Shown: piece after piece, positions 23,489-32,728 of the stretch
Position numbering within the stretch: the stretch's first letter is position 1
Layout of the letters: every line of letters starts with the position of its first letter
Assembly (NCBI GenBank): GCA_003674045.1
Contig: PENC01000001.1
Location: 434,001 to 498,000 of the forward strand
Direction: 5' to 3'
Length of the DNA: 64,000 bases
Source of the DNA: Streptomyces griseocarneus
Lineage (GTDB): Bacteria > Actinomycetota > Actinomycetes > Streptomycetales > Streptomycetaceae
Translations under genes and position numbers: made by a program
Notes under the pieces: generated by a model
Seen by the model: only the letters and a program-made list of their open reading frames with translations
What the model was told of the DNA's origin: nothing
The model's database searches: none

Positions 23489-25099
23489 TCAGTCCGTCCC
23501 ATCGAGCAGCTCGTACGCGGGCAGTGTCAGGAACTCCGTGTAGTCCTCGTCCAGGGCGACCTTCAGCAGCAGGTCGTGCGCCTGCTGCCACTTCCCGGCG
23601 GCGAAGGCGTCCGCGCCGGTCTCCTCGCGGATCGCGGCGAGCTCCTCGGCCGCCACCCGGCGGACCAGGCCGGCGGTGGCCTTCTCGCCGCCGTCGAACA
23701 CCACGCCCGCGTTGACCCACTGCCAGATCTGCGAACGCGAGATCTCCGCCGTCGCCGCGTCCTCCATGAGGTGGAAGATGGCGACGGCGCCCAGGCCGCG
23801 CAGCCACGCCTCGATGTAGCGGATGCCGACCGCGACGGCGTTGCGCAGCCCTCCGAACGTCGGCCCGGCGTCCAGCGAGTCGACGGCGATGAGCTCCTGG
23901 GCGGTGACCGCCACGTCCTCGCGCAGCCGGTCCTTCTGGTGCGGCCGGTCGCCGAGCACCGCGTCGAACGCGGCACGGGCGACGGGCACCAGATCGGGGT
24001 GGGCGACCCACGAGCCGTCGAAGCCGTCGTGTGCCTCGCGCTCCTTGTCCGCCCGGACCTTGGCGAACGCGACCGCGTTGACCTCGGGGTCCGTACGCGA
24101 GGGGATGAAGGCCGCCATACCGCCGATGGCGTGCGCGCCGCGCCGGTGGCAGGTGCGCACCAGCAGCTCGGTGTACGCGCGCATGAACGGCGCCGTCATC
24201 GTCACCGCGTTGCGGTCGGGCAGGACGAACCGGGGGCCCGCGTCACGGAAGTTCTTGATGAGGGAGAAGAGGTAGTCCCAGCGGCCCGCGTTCAGCCCCG
24301 AGGCATGCTCGCGCAGTTCGTGGAGGATCTCCTCCATCTCGTACGCGGCGGTGATCGTCTCGATGAGCACGGTCGCGCGGACCGTGCCCCGCGGCAGGCC
24401 CACGTACTCCTGGGCGAAGACGAAGACATCGTTCCAGAGCCGGGCCTCCAGGTGGGACTCGGTCTTGGGCAGGTAGAAGTACGGGCCCTTGCCGAGCTCG
24501 ACGAGGCGCCGGGCGTTGTGGAAGAAGTAGAGGCCGAAGTCGGCCAGGGCACCGGGGACGGGGCGGCCGTCCACGGTCAGATGACGCTCGTCCAGGTGCC
24601 AGCCGCGCGGCCGGACCACCACGGTGGCGAGCTCCTCGGCGGGCCGCAGCGCGTACGTCTTGCCGCGCGCGTCGGTGAAGTCGATGCGGCGCTCGTGGGC
24701 ATCGGTCAGGTTGAGCTGCCCGCGCACCACGTTCTCCCAGGTGGGAGAGGAGGCGTCCTCGAAGTCGGCGAGCCAGATCCGGGCGCCCGAGTTGAGGGCG
24801 TTGACGGTCATCTTGCGGTCCGTCGGGCCGGTGATCTCGACCCGCCGGTCCTGGAGGGCGGCCGGTGCGGGGGCCACGCGCCAGCTGTCGTCCTCCCGGA
24901 CGCCCGCGGTCTCCGGCAGGAAATCCAGGGTGCCGGTACGGGCGATCTCCGCGCGGCGCTCGGCGCGGCGGGCCAGCAATGCGTCGCGGCGTGCGGTGAA
25001 TCGGTGGTGCAGGGCGCCGACGAAGGCGAGGGCTTCGTCTGTCAGGAGCTCTTCCTGCCGTTTCACGGCGGGGGCGGTGACGACTACCGGTGCGGGCAT
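23489..25099 (-). CDS. aceB: Malate synthase A
   Basis: It condenses glyoxylate and acetyl-CoA to malate. The 536-residue protein has the short (isoform A) length and motifs LADFEDASSPTWENVVRGQ, VVRPRGWHLDE, LYFFHNARRL, PYFYLPKTESHLEARLWNDVF, VLIETITAAYEMEEIL and the C-terminal catalytic loop VFHLMEDAATAEISRSQ-type sequence. The ATG at 25099 follows AAAGGAG. In this context it consumes glyoxylate released from ureidoglycolate, in parallel with Gcl. Confidence 0.95.
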   Translation of the reverse strand: MPAPVVVTAPAVKRQEELLTDEALAFVGALHHRFTARRDALLARRAERRAEIARTGTLDFLPETAGVREDDSWRVAPAPAALQDRRVEITGPTDRKMTVNALNSGARIWLADFEDASSPTWENVVRGQLNLTDAHERRIDFTDARGKTYALRPAEELATVVVRPRGWHLDERHLTVDGRPVPGALADFGLYFFHNARRLVELGKGPYFYLPKTESHLEARLWNDVFVFAQEYVGLPRGTVRATVLIETITAAYEMEEILHELREHASGLNAGRWDYLFSLIKNFRDAGPRFVLPDRNAVTMTAPFMRAYTELLVRTCHRRGAHAIGGMAAFIPSRTDPEVNAVAFAKVRADKEREAHDGFDGSWVAHPDLVPVARAAFDAVLGDRPHQKDRLREDVAVTAQELIAVDSLDAGPTFGGLRNAVAVGIRYIEAWLRGLGAVAIFHLMEDAATAEISRSQIWQWVNAGVVFDGGEKATAGLVRRVAAEELAAIREETGADAFAAGKWQQAHDLLLKVALDEDYTEFLTLPAYELLDGTD

Positions 25100-25441
25100 G
25101 CGGCGCTCCTTTGACAGCGGCGGCACGGATGCCGCCTTCGGCGGTGGCGGCACGGGGTGCCGTGGGACCCTCGTCGGTGGAGAATAGTTTTCTCATGGTG
25201 GAAGTTCAATGGCGCGCAGTGCCGCAGCGCCAGGGCTGCGCTGCCCGGGGGCGCTCGGGGTGCGGCTTGGTGGGTGGTCGCGCCTATGGGGTGCCTCTTG
25301 CGCTCTGCGCGCGGCTGCGGGCGCGTTGCGGCTGGTCGCGCCCACGCGGCGGAGCCGCACAATGAATACAGCCCCGCGCCCCTTGCGGGGCGTGTCTCGC
25401 AACGTCCCTCACACGGCCGGTCTGGCGATAGCGTGACCGAC
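25100..25441. other. Gene-free stretch upstream of aceB
   Basis: About 340 bases hold the aceB promoter region and one dispersed-repeat copy. Read in the aceB direction, TTCCACCATGAGAAAACTATTC (split here as TTCCACCA and AGAAAACTATTC) lies near 25180-25206. It shares TTCCACCA and a following AGAA with the region upstream of hyi (4330-4352). Confidence 0.5.
25280..25391 (+). repeat. Dispersed intergenic repeat, copy 3
   Basis: GCGCGCGGCTGCGGGCGCGT, TGCGGCTGGTCGCGCCCACG, the GGCGGAGCCGC hairpin and GCGCCCCTTGCGGGGCG. It lies between the divergently transcribed aceB and phosphotransferase genes. Confidence 0.8.
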
Positions 25442-26257
25442 ATGGCGGCTGAGGGTGAAGTGGCAGACGACGAAGCACTGGTCGGCGGCATGGTGAACAC
25501 GGGCGCGGTCTTCCGGCGCGGTGCCCTGGTGGAACGCCCGGCCCCGCGCACCGCGCGCGCCCTCCACGCCCACCTCCTCGCGCTCGAAGAGCGTGGCTTC
25601 GACGCGGCTCCGACGCCGGTCCTTCTCACCGCCGACGGCCGCGAGCGGCTGACCTTCGTCCCCGGCGACGTCGCCCTGCCGCCGTTTCCGCGCTGGGCGA
25701 TGACGCGGACCGCACTGAGATCGGTGGGAAGCCTGCTGCGGCGCCTGCACGAGGCCAGCGCGGCCATCGCGGTCGACACAAGTGCCGAGTGGCCCCGGGA
25801 CCTGGCCGACCCCGAGGGAGGGACGATGCTGTGCCACAACGACGTGTGTCCGGAAAACGTCGTGTTCCGCGACGGCCGTGCGGCTGCCTTGATCGATTTC
25901 GACCTGGCGGCCCCCGGCCGACCGCTTTGGGACGTCGCCATGACCGCCCGGTACTGGGTTCCCATGCTCGACCCCGGATCCGCGACGGCTCTCCACCCCG
26001 CAGGGCTGGACGCCCCGGCGCGACTGCGGATCCTCGCCGACGGCTACGGACTCTCCCCGCAGGACCGCACCGAACTGCCCGGCGTCATCGAACAGGCCAC
26101 CGCGTCCTGCCGGGCCTTCGTCGCCGGCCGAGTGGCCGACGGCGACCCCGCCTACACCCGGGCACTGGCCGGGCAAGGCGGCTGGCAACGCTGGGACCGC
26201 ATACAGGAATGGCTGGTGACGCACCACGAGAAGTTCACGACCGCCCTGCTGGAGTGA
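25442..26257 (+). CDS. Aminoglycoside/choline phosphotransferase family protein
   Basis: This 271-residue protein has the kinase-like fold of the APH family, with catalytic loop LCHNDVCPENVVF and metal motif ALIDFDLAAPG. A short N-terminal lobe (TGAVFRRGALVERPA) carries the likely ATP-site lysine equivalent as arginine. The ATG at 25442 is used; an in-frame GTG at 25433 is possible. The substrate is unknown, and a drug-resistance role should not be assumed. It lies between aceB and the nucleotidyltransferase gene and has no clear operon partner. Confidence 0.8.
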   Translation: MAAEGEVADDEALVGGMVNTGAVFRRGALVERPAPRTARALHAHLLALEERGFDAAPTPVLLTADGRERLTFVPGDVALPPFPRWAMTRTALRSVGSLLRRLHEASAAIAVDTSAEWPRDLADPEGGTMLCHNDVCPENVVFRDGRAAALIDFDLAAPGRPLWDVAMTARYWVPMLDPGSATALHPAGLDAPARLRILADGYGLSPQDRTELPGVIEQATASCRAFVAGRVADGDPAYTRALAGQGGWQRWDRIQEWLVTHHEKFTTALLE

Positions 26258-26280
26258 CAGACAGAGGCTGAACGGCAAGC

Positions 26281-26925
26281 TCAGGTATCGAGGAGTGACA
26301 AGTCCGCCGGGGTGTCGATGTCCGCCGGGTCCGCCACGTCCGCGCACTCCACCAGTGCCACCGCGGCGGCGTGCCGACGCAAATAAGCGCGTGCTCCGCG
26401 GTCGCCCTCTGCCGAGCGGGTCACGCCTGCCCAGTGTTCGCGTGCGAACAGCACCGGGTGACCGCGTTCCCCGTGATACGTCGCCGCGGCCAGCGTCGCG
26501 CCCGCGCGGTGGGCCGCCAGCAGGCGGGCCACCGCCGCCGCGCCCACGCGTGGCTGGTCCACCAGTGTCACCAGCACGGCCGTCGCGTCCGTCGAGGCCA
26601 GCGCCGCGAGTCCGGCGCGGAGCGAGGAGCCCATGCCCGTCGCCCAGTCCGGGTTGTCCACGAGGACGCAGCCCGGCAGTTCGGCGCGGGCGCGTACGTC
26701 CTCCGCCGCCGCGCCGAGTACTACGTACCGTGGTACGCAGCCGCCGTCACGCAGTGCCCGGGCCGCGTGCTCGATCAAGGGGCGCCCCCGGTGCTCCAGC
26801 AAAGCCTTCGGGCGACCGCCCAGCCGCCGCCCGGCTCCTGCGGCCAGCAGCAGGCCGGCCACGGGCGGGGCCTCCGCCCCTGGGGCGCCGTCGGGAGCCT
26901 CTGTCGTGTCCGTGGTCCACGTCAT
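26281..26925 (-). CDS. MobA-like nucleotidyltransferase family protein
   Basis: This 214-residue protein has the NTP-transferase signature AGLLLAAGAGRRLGGRPKALLEHRGRPLIEHAA (two parts, residues about 22-54) and the acidic loop VLVTLVDQPRVG. It resembles molybdenum cofactor cytidylyltransferases that serve xanthine dehydrogenases. In this purine-catabolic neighbourhood a role in maturing a molybdoenzyme is plausible, though no xanthine dehydrogenase is in the window. The start at 26925 was preferred to an ATG 18 bases upstream; neither has a strong ribosome site. Confidence 0.75.
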   Translation of the reverse strand: MTWTTDTTEAPDGAPGAEAPPVAGLLLAAGAGRRLGGRPKALLEHRGRPLIEHAARALRDGGCVPRYVVLGAAAEDVRARAELPGCVLVDNPDWATGMGSSLRAGLAALASTDATAVLVTLVDQPRVGAAAVARLLAAHRAGATLAAATYHGERGHPVLFAREHWAGVTRSAEGDRGARAYLRRHAAAVALVECADVADPADIDTPADLSLLDT

Positions 26926-27087
26926 GGAGCCTGCATACCGCATGGATACGCGTGGGTGGTGAAAAGGCGGTCCGTCACCCGTGCGTGCGGCGTACGGACT
27001 GAATTCCGCTGTGCGTATAGCGCGCTGTACGGAAAGTGCGTTAACTGATCGGCGCGAGCGCGTGGGAGGGGTGGGAGGGGGAGTGCC

Positions 27088-27453
27088 GTGGCGGAAGGCG
27101 CCGTTGTGATGGAAGAGGGGCGAGAAGGCAACGCCGGTCAGGACTGTCCGGACCTCCGGGTGGACGCGTTGCGGGACGCGGTCTCCCGGCTGCGGCGGGC
27201 ACTGGCGGCGCACCCCGCCCGGTTACCCGACCGGGATGCCGCCGAGGACGAGCTGGCCGCGCTCGACGCGATGGCCCGGGCCGGGGAGCCCGAGGTGTCG
27301 CGCCTGCGGCGTTCTTTGTTGCTGGTCGCGGGTGCGGTGGGTTCTGTGAGTGCGCTTGCGCCGGCGCTCGGGGAGTTGCGGGCGGCGGTTGATGGGTTTG
27401 GGGAGGTGGGAGTGCCTCGGCAGGCTGCTGGTTCCGCCGATGTGGGTGAGTGA
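27088..27453 (+). CDS. DUF5955 family protein
   Basis: This 121-residue, mainly helical protein is of a type common in Streptomyces. The core is LRVDALRDAVSRLRRALAAHPARLPDRDAAEDELAALDAMA, followed by a small hydrophobic helix (SLLLVAGAVGSVSALAPAL). The GTG at 27088 follows GGGAGGGGGAG. There is no signal peptide. Function unknown; family assignment is from memory of similar sequences. Confidence 0.65.
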   Translation: MAEGAVVMEEGREGNAGQDCPDLRVDALRDAVSRLRRALAAHPARLPDRDAAEDELAALDAMARAGEPEVSRLRRSLLLVAGAVGSVSALAPALGELRAAVDGFGEVGVPRQAAGSADVGE

Positions 27454-27459
27454 TTCGGG

Positions 27460-27551
27460 GCGCGCCCACCGGGGTGCCGCTTGAGCTTCGTGTGCGGCTG
27501 CGGGTGCGTTGTGGCTGGTCGCGCAGTTCCCCGCGCCCCTTACGGGGCGCG
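27460..27551 (+). repeat. Dispersed intergenic repeat, copy 4
   Basis: GTGCGGCTGCGGGTGCGTTG, TGGCTGGTCGCGCAGTTCCC and CGCGCCCCTTACGGGGCGCG fill the gap between the converging DUF5955 and allR genes, ending at the allR stop. Confidence 0.85.
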
Positions 27552-27553
27552 TC

Positions 27554-28330
27554 CTACGGGGCGCTCAGTGCCACCGACAGTTCCGCCGCCACCTCCTGGA
27601 GCAGGGGCACGATGCGTTCCGTCGCCGTGTCCGTGACGCGGCCCGCCGGGCCCGAGATCGAGATGGCCGCGCAGGTGGGGGAGTCGGGTACCGGGACCGC
27701 CAGGCAGCGGACACCGATCTCCTGCTCGTTGTCGTCCACCGCGTAGCCCGACTCGCGCACCCGGGCCAGCTCCTCCAGGAAGGCGTCCGGCGAGGTGATC
27801 GTCTTCTCGGTCGCCGCGGGCATGCCCGTACGGGCCAGCAGCGTGCGCACCTCCTCGTCGGGGCTCTGGGCGAGCAGCGCCTTGCCGACCCCGGTGGTGT
27901 GCGGCAGCACCCGCCGCCCGACCTCGGTGAACATCCGGACCGAGTGCCGCGAGGGCACCTGGGCCACGTAGACGACCTCGTCACCGTCGAGCAGCGCCAT
28001 GTTGGCGGTCTCGCCGGTCTCCTCCACCAGGCGGGCCAGGTGCGGGCGGGCCCACGTGCCCAGCAGCCGGGAGGCGCTCTCGCCGAGCCGGATCAGCCGG
28101 GGGCCGAGCGAGTAACGGCGGTTGGGCTGCTGGCGTACGTAGCCGCAGGCCACCAGCGTGCGCATCAGGCGGTGGATGGTCGGCAGCGGCAGCCCGCTGC
28201 TCGTGGACAGCTCGCTGAGCCCGACCTCACCGCCTGCGTCGGCCATCCGCTCCAGCAGGTCGAAAGCGCGCTCCAGTGACTGGACGCCACCACTGGTCGG
28301 GGCGGTGCGGGGGTCGGCGGGCGAGGGCAC
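27554..28330 (-). CDS. allR: IclR family regulator of allantoin catabolism
   Basis: This 258-residue regulator has an N-terminal winged HTH (LSELSTSSGLPLPTIHRLMRTLVACGYVRQ, about 40-69) and a C-terminal IclR ligand-binding domain (GTWARPHLARLVEETGETANMALL, VYVAQVPS, HTTGVGKALLA, GVRCLAVPVPD). It is transcribed divergently from allB. In S. coelicolor an orthologous AllR in the same setting is reported to control allantoin pathway genes; glyoxylate or allantoin-type effectors are known for AllR proteins. The 29-base element in the allR-allB gap and before hyi is the best candidate binding site. Confidence 0.85.
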   Translation of the reverse strand: MPSPADPRTAPTSGGVQSLERAFDLLERMADAGGEVGLSELSTSSGLPLPTIHRLMRTLVACGYVRQQPNRRYSLGPRLIRLGESASRLLGTWARPHLARLVEETGETANMALLDGDEVVYVAQVPSRHSVRMFTEVGRRVLPHTTGVGKALLAQSPDEEVRTLLARTGMPAATEKTITSPDAFLEELARVRESGYAVDDNEQEIGVRCLAVPVPDSPTCAAISISGPAGRVTDTATERIVPLLQEVAAELSVALSAP

Positions 28331-28396
28331 GGCTGCGGTCCTTCCGGTACAAGGGGTGGGAGCAGCCTACCGGCACTCCGGCATCCCCACCTGTCT

Positions 28397-28425
28397 CCTT
28401 CCGGCATTCGAAAACCGACTTCTGT
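28397..28425. promoter_or_regulatory. Candidate AllR-type operator between allR and allB
   Basis: CCTTCCG-GC-ATTCG-AA then GA-TTCTGT matches the element before hyi (4315-4343) at 22 of 29 positions with identical spacing. It lies 67 bases before the allR start and 135 bases before allB, so it could control both. Confidence 0.6.
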
Positions 28426-28499
28426 CCACTGAGAGGGCCGGTCGCGGTGGTGAGGTCTTGACGGGTACGGGACACGGTTGAAGACTGCCTGCACCGCGG

Positions 28500-28516
28500 T
28501 TCAACAGAACGTTGAA
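28500..28516. promoter_or_regulatory. Inverted repeat upstream of allB
   Basis: Perfect repeat TTCAAC-AGAAC-GTTGAA, 43 bases before the allB start. A near match lies upstream of uraD (11696-11712). Confidence 0.5.
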
Positions 28517-28559
28517 ATTTCCGGCTCGGTGGCCCGAAGGGTCACGGGAGGAGGACGGC

Positions 28560-29945
28560 GTGGGCGTGTCCGCAACGAACGCGGTGGGCGAGGGGAGCCC
28601 CGGCCCGCCGGTGGAACTGGTGCTGCGCTCCACCCGCGTCGTCACCCCGGAGGGCATCAGGGCCGCCTCCGTCGCCGTCGCCGACGGCCGGATCGCGGCC
28701 GTCCTGCCCTACGGGACCGGCTTCCCGCGGGGGCCGGTGGTCGAGGAACTCGGCGACGACGTCCTCCTCCCCGGCCTCGTCGACACCCACGTCCACATCA
28801 ACGACCCGGGCCGCGCCACATGGGAAGGGTTCGCCACCGCCACCCGGGCCGCCGCCGCGGGCGGCATCACCACGCTCGTCGACATGCCGCTCAACAGCGT
28901 CCCGCCCACCACGACCGTCGCGCACCTGCGGACCAAACAGGCCACGGCGAGCGGCCGGACCCACGTCGACCTCGGCTTCTGGGGCGGCGCCCTGCCCGGC
29001 AACCGCGCGGACCTGCGCCCGCTCCACGACGCCGGGGTCTTCGGCTTCAAGGCCTTCCTCTCGCCCTCCGGCGTCGACGAGTTCCCGTCGCTCGAACCCG
29101 CCGACCTGGAGGCCACGGCGGCCCGCATCGCCGCGTTCGGCGGCCGGCTCATCGTGCACGCGGAGGATCCGCACCACCTGGAGCGCGCCCCGCAGCCGCA
29201 CGGACCGCGCTACGCGGGCTTCCTCGCCTCCCGGCCGCGCGCCGCCGAGAACGCGGCCATCGCCCGGCTCCTCGACGTCGCGGCCCGGCTGGGCACCCGC
29301 GTCCACATCCTCCACCTGTCGTCGGCCGAGGCCCTGCCGATGATCGCCGCCGCCAAGGCGGACGGCGTGCCCGTGACCGTCGAGACCTGTCCGCACTTCC
29401 TCACCCTCACCGCGGAGGAAGTCCCCGACGGCGCCACCGAGTTCAAGTGCTGCCCGCCCATCCGCGAGGCCGCCAACCAGGACGCCCTGTGGGCCGGGCT
29501 CGCCGACGGCACCATCGACTGCGTCGTCTCCGACCACTCGCCCTGCACCGCCGACCTCAAGGTCCCCGACTTCGGCCGCGCCTGGGGCGGCATCTCCTCC
29601 CTCCAACTGGGCCTGCCCGTCATGTGGACCGAGGCCCGCCGCCGCGGCCACACCCTCCACGACCTCGCCCGCTGGCTCTCCGGCGGCCCCGCCGCCCTCG
29701 TGGGGCTGCGCACCAAGGGGGCCGTCGAGGCGGGCCGCGACGCCGACTTCGCCGTCCTCGCCCCCGACGAGACCTTCACGGTCGACCCGGCCGCGCTCCA
29801 CCACCGCAACCCCGTCACCGCCTACGCCGGGAAGACCCTGCACGGCGTCGTACGGTCGACATGGCTGCGCGGCCGCAGGATCGCCGGGCCCGGCGGCGCC
29901 ACCGAGCCCACGGGGCTCCTCCTCGAAAGGCAGCACAGCGCATGA
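28560..29945 (+). CDS. allB: Allantoinase
   Basis: This cyclic amidohydrolase opens the hydantoin ring of allantoin to give allantoate. The 461-residue protein has the metal ligands in [21 protein letters not shown], the carboxylated-lysine motif [31 protein letters not shown], and catalytic Asp in CVVSDHSPC. The GTG at 28560 follows GGGAGGAGGA; an upstream in-frame start lacks such a site. It is divergent from allR and overlaps alc as ATGA. Confidence 0.95.
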   Translation: MGVSATNAVGEGSPGPPVELVLRSTRVVTPEGIRAASVAVADGRIAAVLPYGTGFPRGPVVEELGDDVLLPGLVDTHVHINDPGRATWEGFATATRAAAAGGITTLVDMPLNSVPPTTTVAHLRTKQATASGRTHVDLGFWGGALPGNRADLRPLHDAGVFGFKAFLSPSGVDEFPSLEPADLEATAARIAAFGGRLIVHAEDPHHLERAPQPHGPRYAGFLASRPRAAENAAIARLLDVAARLGTRVHILHLSSAEALPMIAAAKADGVPVTVETCPHFLTLTAEEVPDGATEFKCCPPIREAANQDALWAGLADGTIDCVVSDHSPCTADLKVPDFGRAWGGISSLQLGLPVMWTEARRRGHTLHDLARWLSGGPAALVGLRTKGAVEAGRDADFAVLAPDETFTVDPAALHHRNPVTAYAGKTLHGVVRSTWLRGRRIAGPGGATEPTGLLLERQHSA

Positions 29946-31063
29946 GCGAACCCGGCGACATACCCGCCGACACGCCCTCCTTCACCGGGGCCGCACGGCC
30001 CTACGCGGGCGGCGACCCGTACGCCGACTACCGGACTGCCGACTTCCCCTTCGACCGGTTCCCCGACCTCGCCGACCGACGGCTGGGCGGCGGGGTCATC
30101 GCCGCCAACGACGAGTTCTTCGCCGAGCGCGAGAACCTCCTCACGCCCGGCCCCGCCCGCTTCGACCCCGAGCACTTCGGCCACAAGGGCAAGGTCATGG
30201 ACGGCTGGGAGACCCGCCGCCGACGCGGCGCCTCCGCCCGCGACCCGCACCCCGCGGACGACGACCACGACTGGGCGCTCGTACGCCTCGGCGTACCCGG
30301 CGTCGTGCGCGGCATCGTCGTCGACACCGCCCACTTCCGCGGCAACCACCCGCAGTCCGTCGGCGTCGAGGCCGCCGCCGTGCCCGGCACGCCCTCGCCG
30401 GAGGAACTCCTCGCCGACGACGTGAAGTGGACGGCCCTCGTCCCGCGCACGCCGGTCGGCGGCCACGCCGCGAACGGTTTCGCCGTCCGGTCGGTGGAGC
30501 GCTTCACCCATCTGAGACTCCGTCAATATCCCGACGGGGGCATCGCCCGGCTCCGCGTCCACGGCGAGCCCGCGCCGGACCCCGCGTGGCTCGCGGCCCT
30601 CGGCACGTACGACGTGGCCGCCCTGGAGAACGGCGGCCACGTCGAGGACGCCTCCGACCGCTTCTACTCCTCGCCGTTCCACACCATCCACCCCGGACGC
30701 TCGCACCGCATGGACGAGGGCTGGGAGACCCGCCGCCGCCGCGACCACGGCCACGACTGGGTGCGCTACCGGCTCGCCGGCCACGCGACCCTCCGGGCCC
30801 TGGAGATCGACACCGGCTGCTACAAGGGCAACGCGGCGGGGTGGGCGAGTGTGTCCGTCCTCGACGCGACGACGGGGGCGGACCCGGCGGACCACGGCGC
30901 GGGGTGGCGGGAGATCCTGCCGCGGACTCTTCTGCAGCCTGATTCCGTACACCGGTTTCCGCTGGCGGGGGGTGTTGCCGCGACGCACGTCAGAGTGGAC
31001 ATCCACCCTGACGGGGGCATCGCGCGACTGCGCGCGTACGGTGCGCTGACGCGACTGGGGTGA
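29942..31063 (+). CDS. alc: Allantoicase
   Basis: It hydrolyses allantoate to ureidoglycolate and urea. The 373-residue protein consists of two related jelly-roll halves, each with the DGWETRRRR...HDW and RGNHP/KGNAAG type motifs (about residues 84-200 and 260-365), as in known allantoicases. It is coupled to allB by a four-base overlap. No ureidoglycolate lyase or urease gene is visible in the window, so the glyoxylate-releasing step is presumably encoded elsewhere. Confidence 0.95.
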   Translation: MSEPGDIPADTPSFTGAARPYAGGDPYADYRTADFPFDRFPDLADRRLGGGVIAANDEFFAERENLLTPGPARFDPEHFGHKGKVMDGWETRRRRGASARDPHPADDDHDWALVRLGVPGVVRGIVVDTAHFRGNHPQSVGVEAAAVPGTPSPEELLADDVKWTALVPRTPVGGHAANGFAVRSVERFTHLRLRQYPDGGIARLRVHGEPAPDPAWLAALGTYDVAALENGGHVEDASDRFYSSPFHTIHPGRSHRMDEGWETRRRRDHGHDWVRYRLAGHATLRALEIDTGCYKGNAAGWASVSVLDATTGADPADHGAGWREILPRTLLQPDSVHRFPLAGGVAATHVRVDIHPDGGIARLRAYGALTRLG

Positions 31064-31066
31064 CCG

Positions 31067-31173
31067 GGGGCGAAGCCCCCGGAGGGGGGCGCCCCTTCAG
31101 GGGCGCGGGGAACTGCGCGACCAGCCACGGTGTAAGCCGCAGTCGCGTACGGAGCGTAAGAGGCACCCCATTA
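31067..31173 (-). repeat. Dispersed intergenic repeat, copy 5
   Basis: The reverse-oriented core (GGGGCGCGGGGAACTGCGCG, ACCAGCCACGGTGTAAGCCG) starts at the alc stop and ends before the TenA-like gene, between converging genes. Confidence 0.8.
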
Positions 31174-31187
31174 GGCACCCAGCGCCC

Positions 31188-31856
31188 TCAATCGTTCGCC
31201 AACGTCCGCCAGAAAAGAATCTCGTACGACTGAAGAATCCGCCCGTACCGATAGGCCAGCCGCTCCGTCAGCAGACCGGAATCCAGCCCCGATCGAACCG
31301 CCGCGACGGCCAGTGACTCCGCCTCGGGCGACGGTTCCGCGAAGAAGTCGAAGAAGGAACACGCGTCGTCGGCAAAGCCGTAATGCCGCCGCATGGCTTG
31401 CGCGACGGTGGCGCAGTAGCCGGACCATGCCGCGAAATTGGCCGTCAGTGCGACCACCGCATCCGACGGCTCCGCACCGAGGGCCAGCCACGCCGTGTAC
31501 GCCGGATACGCCTGGCAGCCCGGGCGTGGCTCGTGTGTCCCGACGGCCGCGTCGTCCAGCCCGCAGGCGGCCTTCAGTGCCGTCAGCCGGCGGAGGGCTT
31601 CGGTCTCGCCCTCGACGAGGAAGCGGAAGAACCCGGCCTCGGCAGGACGTGCCGAAGCCCGTTCGGCCAAAAACATAAAGCTGCGACGGTCCCCGGTGAT
31701 GATGTGGTGCTGTTCCAGCGCGAGGGCGGTGAAGACCTCGCGGGGTGCCGCGCCGGTGGCGAGCAGCGGCACCAGCGGGTTCGCGCCGTCCGCCGGCGCG
31801 AGTTCACGTGCCGCGCCCGCCAGGATGTCCGGGGCCGTACGAGCGGTACGGGTCAT
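31188..31856 (-). CDS. TenA/PqqC-like heme-oxygenase-fold protein
   Basis: This 222-residue, mostly helical protein has motifs of the TenA (thiaminase II) group: FTALALEQHHIITGDRRSFMFL, FFRFLVEGETEALRRL, AYPAYTAWLAL, NFAAWSGYCATVAQAMRRHYGF and a final ERLAYRYGRILQSYEILFW. The enzymatic role cannot be fixed, because TenA, PqqC and related oxidases share this fold and the usual catalytic residues are not clearly placed. The ATG at 31856 lies 26 bases after the small membrane protein gene, so the three genes from 32721 to 31188 may be one operon. Confidence 0.65.
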   Translation of the reverse strand: MTRTARTAPDILAGAARELAPADGANPLVPLLATGAAPREVFTALALEQHHIITGDRRSFMFLAERASARPAEAGFFRFLVEGETEALRRLTALKAACGLDDAAVGTHEPRPGCQAYPAYTAWLALGAEPSDAVVALTANFAAWSGYCATVAQAMRRHYGFADDACSFFDFFAEPSPEAESLAVAAVRSGLDSGLLTERLAYRYGRILQSYEILFWRTLAND

Positions 31857-31882
31857 CGCACCAGGCTGCCAGAAGATCGGCG

Positions 31883-32074
31883 CTACTTCGCCCCGGCCAC
31901 GTAGAAGAGGAGGAAGAGGAAGCCGGCGAAGAAGTGCACGGCCACGAGATAGATGAAGATCCGGATCGTGATCGCCAGGGGCGCCCGGTCCTGTTCGTTC
32001 ACCTTCTTCCTCCCCGCCGTCGGCACGGCGGTGGCGACGGCGGCGGTGTCGACGTCCTGCGCGGCGTTGCTCAC
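31883..32074 (-). CDS. DUF6126-type small membrane protein
   Basis: This 63-residue protein has one transmembrane helix (TIRIFIYLVAVHFFAGFLFLLFYVAG) near its C-terminus and a polar N-terminal half. The GTG start overlaps the stop of the XRE-cupin gene (GTGA). Such small proteins are typically paired with XRE-cupin regulators in Streptomyces; the role is unknown. It is too short to show more. Confidence 0.7.
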   Translation of the reverse strand: MSNAAQDVDTAAVATAVPTAGRKKVNEQDRAPLAITIRIFIYLVAVHFFAGFLFLLFYVAGAK

Positions 32075-32721
32075 GGCATTCCCCTCCGGGTCGGTGCGGC
32101 ACCACCGAGGCACAGCTCGGTCGCGCCGCTCTGCATCAGCGTGTGCATGAAGAGCAGGTCCACTCCGCTGCCCGAGGCCGCCGCGATGCGGTGCGGGGTC
32201 AGCGAGTCGAAGTGCGCCGCGTCGCCCGGGTCCAGCAGATGGACGGACTCCCCGAGCATGAGCCGCAGCCGCCCGGCGGTGACGTAGAGCCACTCCTCGC
32301 CGGGGTGCACCCGGACCAGCTCGGCCTGGCCGTTCGCGCCCGGCGGCACGTGCAGGCGCAGGGCCTGCATGGCCCGGCCGGAACCGCCGGCCCGCCAGTA
32401 GGTCCAGCCGCCCGACTCCTGGGCTTCCATGCGGTCCCCGCGCACAATGGGATCGCGCTCCGGGATCGCCTCGCCGAGGAGGTCCGATACGGTCGTGCCG
32501 TAGGTGCGGGCCAGCGTCAGCAGCATCGGCAGGGACGGGGTGCGGCGGCCGGTCTCGAGGCGGGACAGGTGCGCCGGGGACAGACCGACGCGCGTGGCGG
32601 CGGCCTCCAGCGTCAGGCCACTGCGTCTGCGCAGGTCACGCAGGCGTGGGGCGACGGACGGCAACTCGGTGGGATCGGCCGCTCCGTGCAGTGCGGCCAG
32701 GTCGGTCGACGGCGGGCTCAT
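32071..32721 (-). CDS. XRE family regulator with cupin domain
   Basis: This 216-residue protein has an XRE helix-turn-helix (RLRDLRRRSGLTLEAAATRVGLSPAHLSRLETGRRTPS, in two helices around residues 25-60) and a C-terminal cupin (VHPGEEWLYVTAGRLRLMLGE, LDPGDAAHFDSLTPHRI). The start at 32721 fits a leaderless transcript: -10 TATACC lies seven bases upstream and -35 TTGCCT 18 bases before it. An ATG at 32745 would sit inside the operator palindrome. It is coupled to the DUF6126 gene. The sensed ligand is unknown. Confidence 0.8.
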   Translation of the reverse strand: MSPPSTDLAALHGAADPTELPSVAPRLRDLRRRSGLTLEAAATRVGLSPAHLSRLETGRRTPSLPMLLTLARTYGTTVSDLLGEAIPERDPIVRGDRMEAQESGGWTYWRAGGSGRAMQALRLHVPPGANGQAELVRVHPGEEWLYVTAGRLRLMLGESVHLLDPGDAAHFDSLTPHRIAAASGSGVDLLFMHTLMQSGATELCLGGAAPTRRGMP

Positions 32722-32728
32722 GCCTTCC

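Noticed and set aside
25442..26257. Antibiotic-resistance phosphotransferase
   Set aside because: Only the general APH kinase motifs are present; nothing ties it to a drug substrate, so a neutral name was used.
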